Shown: positions 14,116 to 19,424 of the stretch, piece by piece
Position numbering within the stretch: position 1 is the stretch's first letter
Layout: every line of letters begins with the position of its first letter
Made by a program: the position numbers and the translations under genes
Origin: a virus
Strand: one strand, 5' to 3'
Virus record (IMG/VR): IMGVR_UViG_3300030109_001549
Coordinates: 1 to 20,014 of that record
DNA length: 20,014 bases
Notes under the pieces: generated by a model
Told to the model about the DNA's origin: nothing
Databases searched by the model: none
The model's input: only the letters and a program-made list of their open reading frames with translations

Positions 14116-15676
14116 TCATTCTCATGTTTGAAATTACACAATTTGCAGATATTATTGTTGAAACTACGCTTACCGCGTTTTTAAGTGCTGACTTAGTTAC
14201 AAGTACTGGATCTATTATTCCTTCTTTGATCATGTCAACTTCTTTACCAGTTACAACGTCTACACCTTCACCTTCCATTTTACTCCATTGTTTACCATCG
14301 TCTGGATATTCAATACTAGCATTATCTAATATAGTTTTGAAAGGAGCTTGAATAGCTTTAAGTAGTATCTCTTCACCACCCGCTTTAGCGGTGATTTTTG
14401 CAGAAGCGTCCATTAGCGCAACTCCACCACCAGGTACTATACCTTCTTTTAAAGCAGCTTTAGTAGCGTAAATAGCGTCTTCTACTCTATCTTTCTTCTC
14501 TTTCATCTCAACTTTAGAATTAGCACCTACCTTAACCATACCTACTGAACCTGATAGCATTGCTAACCTTTGTCTGTGTTTCTTTTGTATAAACGGGTTT
14601 TTCTCCCATTTATCTATAGTTTTCTTAATACTCTCTATTCTTTCTTTCATTTCGTCTTCTGGAGTATCTATAGTTAATACAGTATTTTTGTCATCTGTAA
14701 TTGCAGTATAAGCTTCACCTAAACAATCAACGTCGATTAAATCAAGATCATCACCTAGTTGTTCGTTTATTACTTTTGCTCCAACTAAAAAAGCAAGATC
14801 TTCAACTGTATCTTGTTTAGTAGGACCAAAGCCTGGTAAGTCAACTATATTAACTTTTATATTACCTTTTACCTTATTCATAAGAAGAGCAGCTTTTACT
14901 TGTTGGTCTACTGGAGCCACTATAAGTAGTGGTCGTTTAGTCTTTATAACGTGTTCTAATACTGTCTGTATTTTTCTTATGTTTGGTATTTCTGAAGATA
15001 CTATTAATACTAATGGGTTTTCAAGCTCACATATCTGCTTGTCCTTATCAGTAATAAAATGTGGGGATGTGAGTCCTGAGTCTATCTGTACGCCATCTAC
15101 AACTTCAACGTATGTTTCTTCAGTTGGTGACTCTTCCATTAATACCACACCATCTTTACCTACTTTAGTATAAGCTTCTGCTATAATCTTTCCTAGCTCG
15201 TTATCATTGTTACAACTAATCGAACTAACAGATTCCAGCATATCGCCCTCGATCTTGACAGAAATCTTATCTAGGTAATCGTTTACCTTTTTAAGTCCGG
15301 ATTTTATACCGTCTTTTATTTCTCTTGTGTTAACATCACTTGTGTTAACTTCTTTTATTAGTGCTTCAGCAAGGACGGTAGCTGTAGTAGTACCATCACC
15401 TGCTTCTCTCACTGTATTTCTAGCAGCTTCTTTAATTAGTGTTGCTCCCATGTTTTCCACCGGGTCAAATAAGACTACGCTTTCTGCTACGGTTACTCCA
15501 TCTTTTGTTATGACCGGGTTTCCACGCGCGTCCTCGTATATTACGCACTTACCAGAAGCACCTAATGTTGATTTTACTGCTTGAGCTAGCTTTTCAACGC
15601 CAGCTATTACTTTATCTTTGGCTTTTTTGCCAAAATTGAGATCTTTTACAATCTCACTTGGTTGATTGTATTCCAT
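14102..15676 (-). CDS. groEL: GroEL-type chaperonin
   Basis: A 524-residue chaperonin-60, near the family length of about 545. Key motifs are present: STLGASGKCVIYED (37-49), ITKDGVTVAE with D59, GDGTTTATVLAE (93-104, D94), and VEDAIYATKAALKEGIVPGGGVAL (398-421) with the ATP-hydrolysis aspartate at D400. The apical domain shows VDGVQIDSGLTSPHF and GNIKVNIVDLPGFG. ATPase function therefore looks intact. Deviations are ASGK in place of the usual GPKG, and a C-terminus ending in MRMNESN without the GGM repeats of many bacterial GroELs. This is a phage gene by context, inside the virion operon, and probably helps fold the capsid or the virion proteins encoded beside it. Confidence 0.93.
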   Translation of the reverse strand: MEYNQPSEIVKDLNFGKKAKDKVIAGVEKLAQAVKSTLGASGKCVIYEDARGNPVITKDGVTVAESVVLFDPVENMGATLIKEAARNTVREAGDGTTTATVLAEALIKEVNTSDVNTREIKDGIKSGLKKVNDYLDKISVKIEGDMLESVSSISCNNDNELGKIIAEAYTKVGKDGVVLMEESPTEETYVEVVDGVQIDSGLTSPHFITDKDKQICELENPLVLIVSSEIPNIRKIQTVLEHVIKTKRPLLIVAPVDQQVKAALLMNKVKGNIKVNIVDLPGFGPTKQDTVEDLAFLVGAKVINEQLGDDLDLIDVDCLGEAYTAITDDKNTVLTIDTPEDEMKERIESIKKTIDKWEKNPFIQKKHRQRLAMLSGSVGMVKVGANSKVEMKEKKDRVEDAIYATKAALKEGIVPGGGVALMDASAKITAKAGGEEILLKAIQAPFKTILDNASIEYPDDGKQWSKMEGEGVDVVTGKEVDMIKEGIIDPVLVTKSALKNAVSVVSTIISANCVISNMRMNESN

Positions 15677-15704
15677 ATTTAATTAAATTTAAGTATATTT
15701 GAGT

Positions 15705-15998
15705 TTATTCGAAAGTTTTTACAACCTTTGGGCCTTTTGTAGCCTCTAGTTTTTTAGCAAAATGATCAACGCTACCATTTATAGCAGCTTCAGCACCTTC
15801 TATTGTCTCTCTACGAGTAATATCATGCCAGTTTTTATCATTTTCTGGATTTGAAACCTCTGTTTGGTAAAAACCATTAGGTAATTGCGTTATCCTCCAG
15901 TTCTTTTTGTCTGCAAGATGTTGCCACTGCTCAATAGTTTTTTCGTTAGGTTTTTGGTTGCCAGTAATTGTACTGGTCTTGTAATACAAATAAGTCAT
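15705..15998 (-). CDS. Small phage protein, 97 residues, upstream of groEL
   Basis: A 97-residue protein starting MTYLYYKTSTITGNQKPNEKTIEQWQHLADKKNWRITQLPNGFYQTEV by segments. The opening M-x-Y-L-Y-Y recalls the M-x-Y-L-Y-F start of the three tandem paralogues, but the rest does not align. The middle has NWRITQLPNGFYQTEVSNPENDKNWHDITRRETIEGAEAAI, which could be a small mixed alpha/beta domain; the C-terminus has a helix SVDHFAKKLEATKG. It precedes groEL by 28 bases. A virion component or a chaperonin substrate are guesses from position. TTATTAAC lies 14 bases before the ATG. Confidence 0.65.
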   Translation of the reverse strand: MTYLYYKTSTITGNQKPNEKTIEQWQHLADKKNWRITQLPNGFYQTEVSNPENDKNWHDITRRETIEGAEAAINGSVDHFAKKLEATKGPKVVKTFE

Positions 15999-16012
15999 AA
16001 TTTTGGTTTTAG

Positions 16013-16020
16013 GTTAATAA
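16013..16020 (-). promoter_or_regulatory. TTATTAAC element before the 97-residue gene/groEL
   Basis: Minus-strand TTATTAAC lies 14 bases before the ATG at 15998, in a 51-base spacer. If it is promoter-like it would drive the 97-residue gene, groEL and groES together. Confidence 0.35.
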
Positions 16021-16049
16021 TTGTTTAAATTGGTATAGGTTTCCCTATT

Positions 16050-16424
16050 TTATTCTCCGCACTTTTTAGAAGGATCATCTACCCTTCTCCAGTCTTCTTT
16101 TTTAAACCAGTCGCGGAGTGTAGCACCTTTTTTACGAGCGCCTTTTACGTTTGTTTTTGAAGAACGTCTATATTTGCCTTTTGCTCCAGCTGATTTTTTA
16201 GCATCAACAAGCTTTTTTCTTTGCTCTTTACTCATACTGCGTATTTTATCAGCTGGTAAACATGTTTTAGTAGTTCCACCGCCTTTTTGTTTTTTCTTTT
16301 TAGCTATAGGAGAAGCTTTTACACAACTACCTTTACTAAACTCTGCTGTTCCAGGTTTTCTTTTATAACCCTTCCAACAAGGTAGCGGACTATCTTTAGC
16401 AAGTTTAGACTTTATGTCGTACAT
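16050..16424 (-). CDS. Basic Cys-containing phage protein, 124 residues
   Basis: A 124-residue, strongly basic protein. The N-terminal segment LPCWKGYKRKPGTAEFSKGSC (about 14-34) is a motif I recognise from small basic proteins of marine phages. A KKKKQKGGG linker leads to TCLPADKIRSMSKEQRKKLVDAKKSAGAKGKYRRSS, and the C-terminus has LRDWFKKEDWRRVDDPSKKCGE. Four cysteines (C16, the one near 33, the one at about 55, and the last at about 122) could be metal- or disulfide-linked. It is encoded one base boundary after the KKAAMK protein (TAA-ATG). Roles such as DNA compaction or packaging accessory are inferred from charge. Confidence 0.66.
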   Translation of the reverse strand: MYDIKSKLAKDSPLPCWKGYKRKPGTAEFSKGSCVKASPIAKKKKQKGGGTTKTCLPADKIRSMSKEQRKKLVDAKKSAGAKGKYRRSSKTNVKGARKKGATLRDWFKKEDWRRVDDPSKKCGE

Positions 16425-16649
16425 TTACTTTTTCTTCATCTTTAGTTTCATAGCAGAAACTTTTTTCATTTTCATTGCTGCTTTTTTCATCATCATTACT
16501 GAATCTTTTTTAAGCTTCATTGCAGCTTTTTTCATTTTAGTAGCAGATAATATTTCTTTTTTAAGATTTTCAGGCAGTCTATCTTGTTTTCCAACTAAAG
16601 CTTTTTTAGCAGGAGATTTTTTTGCCATTTTTGCGGGTGCTTTTTTCAT
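16425..16649 (-). CDS. Lysine/alanine/methionine-rich histone H1-like repeat protein
   Basis: A 74-residue protein of very simple composition: K, A and M make up most of it, with segments APAKMAKKSPAKK, TKMKKAAMKLKKDS, MKKAAMKMKKVSAMKLKMKKK. It resembles the C-terminal tail of histone H1 and bacterial lysine-alanine-rich nucleoid proteins, and similar repeat proteins are common in marine phage genomes. It has no membrane or enzymatic motif. The most likely property is electrostatic binding of DNA or RNA, possibly packaged with the genome. Its stop is followed at once by the next start (TAAATG), and its start lies one base after the PAP2 stop (TAA-A-ATG). Confidence 0.68.
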   Translation of the reverse strand: MKKAPAKMAKKSPAKKALVGKQDRLPENLKKEILSATKMKKAAMKLKKDSVMMMKKAAMKMKKVSAMKLKMKKK

Positions 16650-16650
16650 T

Positions 16651-17175
16651 TTAAGTTTGTTTAATATGTTTATACATTGATTTTCCTAGTTTGTTACCAA
16701 AGGTACTGTCGCTCTTATAATGAGCATGTGCCACGTTTCTACTGTCAGATATGTTTTTAGCTGTTTGCATAAATGCAGAGCTTTTACCATACTTATCTTT
16801 TAATACCGATGCTATCAGTATGCTTTGTGCAGAATGACCAGATGGATACGATGGTGTATTCATTGAATCCATTTTAACCTTACTTAAATTTTTATCTAAC
16901 TCGTAAGGTCTTGGTCTATTGTGGTGTTTCTTTAGTTCTAATATTACAGGTGCAGAAGCTTTTATAAGTTTTTTAGCAATATTTTTATCGTAATCTTTAA
17001 CACCTTGCTCTTCCGCTGTCTTTTTAAATGCAGCTTCTATATTATCATACTTCTTAACAAAAGCTTTTTTTAAAGGTATTTTTTTAAGCGCTTTTATTTC
17101 TTGAGCCGTATCGAAACTATTATCACTAGGTGGTTTCATTTTTTTAAAGCTTGATATATCAAAGTCTTTAAACAT
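16651..17175 (-). CDS. Soluble PAP2/acid-phosphatase-family protein
   Basis: A 174-residue protein carrying the complete three-part phosphatase signature of the PAP2/class A acid phosphatase/haloperoxidase superfamily: K82-x6-R89-P90 (in KKHHNRPRP), P111-S-G-H114 (YPSGHSAQS), and S145-R146-x5-H152-x3-D156 (SRNVAHAHYKSD). The histidines H114 and H152 are the expected acid-base and nucleophile residues. No signal peptide and no transmembrane segment is visible, unlike most PAP2 lipid phosphatases, so a cytosolic substrate or virion location is possible. The N-terminus is basic. The gene sits in a block of very basic small proteins and shares one base with the preceding stop (TAATG). Substrate unknown: phosphate monoester, nucleotide or headgroup. 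Confidence 0.8.
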   Translation of the reverse strand: MFKDFDISSFKKMKPPSDNSFDTAQEIKALKKIPLKKAFVKKYDNIEAAFKKTAEEQGVKDYDKNIAKKLIKASAPVILELKKHHNRPRPYELDKNLSKVKMDSMNTPSYPSGHSAQSILIASVLKDKYGKSSAFMQTAKNISDSRNVAHAHYKSDSTFGNKLGKSMYKHIKQT

Positions 17176-17417
17176 TACTTTTTCTTTTTCTTACCACCAC
17201 CAAATTTACTTGGACCACCAGCTCTAGTACATCTTACACCCCAACCAGAAGCATAAGCACTAGGCCATACTTTAAATTTACGTTTAGCCGCTGATTTACA
17301 TGCAGCTGATATTTTTTTAAGTGCGGAGCTTTTTTTCATTTTATTTGGATTACCTTTACCACCATCGGCTTTACTAGCCCATACAGCTTTTCTTTGTGCA
17401 TCTGATTTATATGGCAT
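17175..17417 (-). CDS. Small basic protein with VWPSAYASG motif
   Basis: An 80-residue protein: MPYKSDAQRKAVWASKADGG at the N-terminus, then a lysine-rich helix ALKKISAACKSAAKRKF, the conserved-looking KVWPSAYASGWGVRCTRAGG, and a poly-lysine tail (KKKKK). The motif PSAYAS followed by a basic stretch is one I know from small basic proteins of marine phages and large eukaryotic viruses (DUF5872-like). The function of that family is not established. Its start has an A/T leader, and its stop shares a base with the PAP2 gene start. Confidence 0.7.
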   Translation of the reverse strand: MPYKSDAQRKAVWASKADGGKGNPNKMKKSSALKKISAACKSAAKRKFKVWPSAYASGWGVRCTRAGGPSKFGGGKKKKK

Positions 17418-17428
17418 AATTATTTATT

Positions 17429-17824
17429 TTAACATTTCCATCTACGTCTAGCAGCTTTACCTCTTTCACCGGTCCAACCTTTTGATCTAGCGCAGAATGA
17501 TTTTCTACGTTTAGCAGCTTTACTACCTGGTTTAACTTTACCAGTTACTGCTGTTTTTAATTTACTACCTGGATTTTTACGTTTATACTCCGCAACACCT
17601 TTAGCTGTCATCCCAGCACCTTCTTTTACAGTACGGAAGTTTCTACCTTTACCTTTAGTAGTTTTTCTAGGTTCATTACTTTTTTTACGTTTCTTTTTAA
17701 ATAAAGGTGAACCGTCATTTCTACGTCTACCACAACTAGTAACAGGGAAAGGATTACCTTCCTGCGTATATTGTTTTATAGGTGATGCTTCAAACATGTC
17801 GTTTTGTGCTTTACTTCCTGGCAT
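17429..17824 (-). CDS. Basic phage protein with EGAGMTAKGV motif
   Basis: A 131-residue, very basic protein. The stretch VKEGAGMTAKGVAEYKRKNPGSKLKTAVTGKVKPGSKAAKRRKSFCARSKGW (about 68-118), given here in segments, is highly conserved in marine phages as I remember it: EGAGMTAKGV, NPGSKLKTAVTGKV and RRKSFCARS. The N-terminal part is Pro/Gly-rich, with MPGSKAQNDMFEASPIKQYT. The C-terminal end is extremely arginine/lysine-rich (GERGKAARRRWKC). No enzyme motif is visible. Its start shares one base with the preceding stop (TAATG). A nucleic-acid-binding or virion-internal role is inferred from charge and company. Confidence 0.7.
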   Translation of the reverse strand: MPGSKAQNDMFEASPIKQYTQEGNPFPVTSCGRRRNDGSPLFKKKRKKSNEPRKTTKGKGRNFRTVKEGAGMTAKGVAEYKRKNPGSKLKTAVTGKVKPGSKAAKRRKSFCARSKGWTGERGKAARRRWKC

Positions 17825-18060
17825 TAGCTTTCTTTTTTAGTTCCTTTACCGTCGTTACCTCTATTAGCTTTAACAGATTTAAACCTACCATCTTTGTGAT
17901 CATAGTCCTTACCTTTTATATTCTTACCAGCCTTGATAGCAGCTCGTCTTTTACGTTGGTTCTCTGCTTTCTTTTTCTTTCTTGCAAATGTTTTAGCAAA
18001 CGCTAAATCTCTTTTCTTTTTAGCAGCACTTGCTTTAGGTGATAGTTTCTGTTTAGCCAT
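17824..18060 (-). CDS. Basic phage protein with DYDHKDGRF motif, first gene of the minus-strand module
   Basis: A 78-residue, lysine-rich protein. It has MAKQKLSPKASAAKKKRDLAFAKTFARKKKKAENQRKRRAA as a helical basic N-terminal half (given by segments) and KGKDYDHKDGRFKSVKANRGNDGKGTKKE as C-terminal half. The DYDHK-x-G-x-F-x-SV-x-x-NRGN pattern is familiar from other marine phage basic proteins. It is the most upstream gene of the late module and lies next to the divergent gene-free region, so its leader should contain the module's first promoter. Coupling to the next gene is by TAATG. Function unknown; nucleic-acid contact is likely from charge. Confidence 0.7.
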   Translation of the reverse strand: MAKQKLSPKASAAKKKRDLAFAKTFARKKKKAENQRKRRAAIKAGKNIKGKDYDHKDGRFKSVKANRGNDGKGTKKES

Positions 18061-18124
18061 ACCTATATTATTACATAGAAAAGTGAATTTTTAATCGTTA
18101 TAAATATAGAGCAATAGTGCTGCG

Positions 18125-18146
18125 CCCTCCCCTATAGACCCGCTCC
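18125..18146 (-). other. G-run cluster on the minus strand in the divergent region
   Basis: On the minus strand this segment holds GG, GGG, GGGG and GGG runs separated by 2-6 bases (GGAGCGGG then TATAGGGGAGGG). In a very AT-rich genome such a cluster stands out. It could form a two-layer quadruplex in the leader of the first minus-strand gene, or be a GC-rich operator or origin element. No function is proven. Confidence 0.35.
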
Positions 18147-18217
18147 ACTATCTAAAACAACTTGCAAAAGCCCCACGGGCCCTTGTTTACAACCATTTTG
18201 CCGTAGGTTTTTAGCTT

Positions 18218-18228
18218 TTACCTGGTAA
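18218..18228. promoter_or_regulatory. Perfect inverted repeat TTACC-T-GGTAA, candidate operator
   Basis: An 11-base perfect palindrome around a single central base, in the gene-free region between divergent modules. The size and symmetry fit a dimeric repressor site. No second copy is visible in the window, so this is a weak call. Confidence 0.25.
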
Positions 18229-18308
18229 CACCTCCAAAACTGTGACACTTGCCTGTTACTCTCCTTATATTAATAGCCTAATGTCACATAATATGTATAG
18301 CATTTCTT

Positions 18309-18349
18309 ACAAACTAAATACGGAACAGTATGGATAATATATATGTAAC
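18309..18349 (+). promoter_or_regulatory. Phage-type promoter copy 1 (ACAAACTAAATACG-N8-TGGATAAT)
   Basis: ACAAACTAAATACG (18309-18322), 8 bases, TGGATAAT (18331-18338), then TATATATGTAAC. The GATAAT inside it would be a -10-like hexamer, predicting a start near 18345 and a short leader before the ATG at 18368. All five copies in this module keep the 8-base spacing. Confidence 0.6.
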
Positions 18350-18367
18350 AAATAAAATAAATAAATT

Positions 18368-18529
18368 ATGAAATACGAAATAGAAATCTCACTAAATCAC
18401 GAATTCGAAACATTATATCATACATTCAACGATTTAACTAAAATCAATGAAGAATTAGAATACATAATGAATCTTGAAGAAAAACTACCAATGAATCTAA
18501 TTACTCAAATAAGAATTTACACAATATAA
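18368..18529 (+). CDS. Small acidic protein, 53 residues, first plus-strand gene
   Basis: A 53-codon frame beginning MKYEIEISLN and ending ITQIRIYTI. It is short, but has a proper context: promoter copy 1 lies just upstream, the leader AATAAATAAATT before the ATG is a typical A/T initiation region of this genome, and promoter copy 2 begins within its last codons. The peptide has alternating hydrophobic residues at both ends (YEIEISL and TQIRIYTI) and a helical acidic middle (LTKINEELEYIMNLEEKL), consistent with a small beta-alpha-beta fold. No homologue is recognised. Real coding is likely but not proven. Confidence 0.55.
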   Translation: MKYEIEISLNHEFETLYHTFNDLTKINEELEYIMNLEEKLPMNLITQIRIYTI

Positions 18530-18561
18530 ATACGAGTTATATTGGATAATATAAATGTAAC
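18521..18561 (+). promoter_or_regulatory. Phage-type promoter copy 2
   Basis: ACAATATAAATACG (18521-18534), 8 bases, TGGATAAT (18543-18550), then ATAAATGTAAC. The upstream box overlaps the stop codon of the 53-residue gene. No protein gene of any length follows before copy 3, so the transcript would be an untranslated leader or small RNA. Confidence 0.58.
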
Positions 18562-18660
18562 AAAACTAACAAATGTAAATTAAATTACAATTGTGAATTG
18601 AGAGAAGTGGCGCAATAACACTAGTAACTGAAATAACTAATAAACAAATTGCATACCTTT

Positions 18661-18700
18661 ACAAACTTAACACGAATGTAAATGGATAATAAAAATGTGT
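18661..18700 (+). promoter_or_regulatory. Phage-type promoter copy 3
   Basis: ACAAACTTAACACG (18661-18674), 8 bases, TGGATAAT (18683-18690), then AAAAATGTGT. It lies upstream of the 79-residue gene (ATG 18737) and is the least conserved copy in the first box. Confidence 0.55.
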
Positions 18701-18736
18701 ATAAATAAAATGTTTAACTAAATAAAAATTAAAATT

Positions 18737-18976
18737 ATGAAAAATGTATTAAATGTATTAAAAAGCAAAAGATTTGTAGTAAGAAAGTCACTAATTGGTA
18801 AAAATCAAATTATAACTTTCACTAACAAAAAAGGTGATGAAATCACTTACAATCACGACAAAGTATTTGAAATAATGAAAGATACTTTAACTAACTTACC
18901 ATGCTGGACAAAGTATAAGTCATACACGGCAACTAATAACATACCAATGATTTGTAGAGGTAAAGAGTTAGTATAG
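18737..18976 (+). CDS. Small basic protein, 79 residues
   Basis: A 79-residue protein (MKNVLNVLKSKRFVVRKSLIG, then NQIITFTNKKGDEITYNHDKVFEIMKDTLTNLPCW). A positively charged N-terminal helix is followed by a beta-hairpin-like region and a helix, with two cysteines near residues 56 and 73. No signal peptide. The leader AATAAAAATTAAAATT before the ATG fits the genome's style, and promoter copy 3 lies 37 bases upstream of it. Position in the plus-strand module with small genes suggests an early-expressed host-interaction or regulatory protein, without recognised homology. Confidence 0.62.
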   Translation: MKNVLNVLKSKRFVVRKSLIGKNQIITFTNKKGDEITYNHDKVFEIMKDTLTNLPCWTKYKSYTATNNIPMICRGKELV

Positions 18977-19156
18977 CCAAAAGCAGAGTCAAAATAGCTC
19001 CATGTGAAGTGCTGAGTAGCACAGAGTGACTCAAGTCGTAGTTACACTTTGTTTAGCGACTTATAAAAAATGCGAACAAGTAGACTAGGTAGAAAGGCGG
19101 CCGAATAATCGAGTGGGTTCAAGTCCCACACTACCACTAACAAATAAATTAAAACT
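18977..19156 (+). ncRNA. Structured noncoding stretch with tRNA-like T-arm
   Basis: About 180 bases without a gene, in which several stems are visible: GTGCT/AGCAC with loop GAGT (19009-19022), AAGTCG/CGACTT (19033-19038 with 19057-19062), and the T-arm GTGGG-TTCAAGT-CCCAC (19113-19129). The T-arm matches the tRNA GGTTCAAGTCC box exactly. It is flanked by GGTAG (19088-19092) and CTACC (19131-19135), forming an acceptor-like stem; alternatively AGTCGTAGT (19034-19042) pairs with ACTACCACT (19130-19138) with one mismatch. I could not build a canonical cloverleaf: no D-loop GG or anticodon arm fits. It may be a minimal tRNA-like RNA, a decayed tRNA, or an attachment core copied from a host tRNA end. 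Confidence 0.4.
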
Positions 19157-19363
19157 ATGTGTAAATTTGAAAGAACTTTAAACAAAATCTATTTAATAAG
19201 CGGTTTTATACTGTTAATAGTAGTAATAATGTGTATGACTTCTTGCGGTAGCGCAAACTATGTCACTAGTTGTCCTGCTTATGCAAATGTTGAAACTCAC
19301 CAACAATTACAAGCAATGTCTAGTGATAGCTCAAATTGTGAAAATTGCGACGAGATTGACTAA
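19157..19363 (+). CDS. Small lipoprotein, 68 residues
   Basis: A 68-residue protein with a clear export signal: a short basic N-terminus (MCKFERTLNK), a hydrophobic core IYLISGFILLIVVIMCM (about 11-27) and a lipobox MTSC-GS with the lipidated cysteine at about residue 30. The mature part is only about 39 residues, contains VTSCPAYANVETHQQL and a CENCD pair near the end, and is acidic. Lipobox plus a short cysteine-containing C-P-A-Y tail resembles small lipoproteins of Bacteroidota. A phage gene in an early-type module that makes a surface lipoprotein could block superinfection by related phages, but that is inference. Its leader follows the tRNA-like element directly. Confidence 0.66.
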   Translation: MCKFERTLNKIYLISGFILLIVVIMCMTSCGSANYVTSCPAYANVETHQQLQAMSSDSSNCENCDEID

Positions 19364-19377
19364 TTTCGTTGCTATAC

Positions 19378-19416
19378 ACAAACTAAATACGATTACTAAT
19401 GGATAATAATGTAAAT
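19378..19416 (+). promoter_or_regulatory. Phage-type promoter copy 4
   Basis: ACAAACTAAATACG (19378-19391), 8 bases, TGGATAAT (19400-19407), then AATGTAAAT. The start of transcription would be about 11 bases before the ATG at 19425, giving a very short leader. Confidence 0.58.
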
Positions 19417-19424
19417 ATAAAATT

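Larger units (their letters stand above)
18061..18367. other. Divergent gene-free region between minus- and plus-strand modules
   Basis: About 307 bases without a convincing gene separate the late module (start 18060, minus) from the first plus-strand gene (18368). Between about 18119 and 18245 it is much richer in G and C than the rest of the window, with runs such as CCCTCCCC and CACGGGCCC. It contains the inverted repeat TTACCTGGTAA (18218-18228) and the distant inverted pair TGTGACA (18241-18247) / TGTCACA (18282-18288), candidate operator or hairpin sites. The right end holds the first copy of the TGGATAAT promoter family (18309-18349). The plus-strand TATAAATA at 18099-18106 is T4-late-like but points away from genes. 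I see no terminator. It may be the intergenic control region or a replication origin. Confidence 0.6.

Noticed and set aside
18099-18106. T4-type late promoter TATAAATA
   Set aside because: It is on the plus strand, without a plus-strand gene in range and within an AT-rich leader; it is likely chance.
19036-19137. Canonical tRNA gene
   Set aside because: Only the T-arm and an acceptor-like stem fit. A tRNA of 102 bases from 19036 would have T8 and A9 but no D-loop GG and no anticodon stem, and the shorter 49-base version lacks the anticodon arm.
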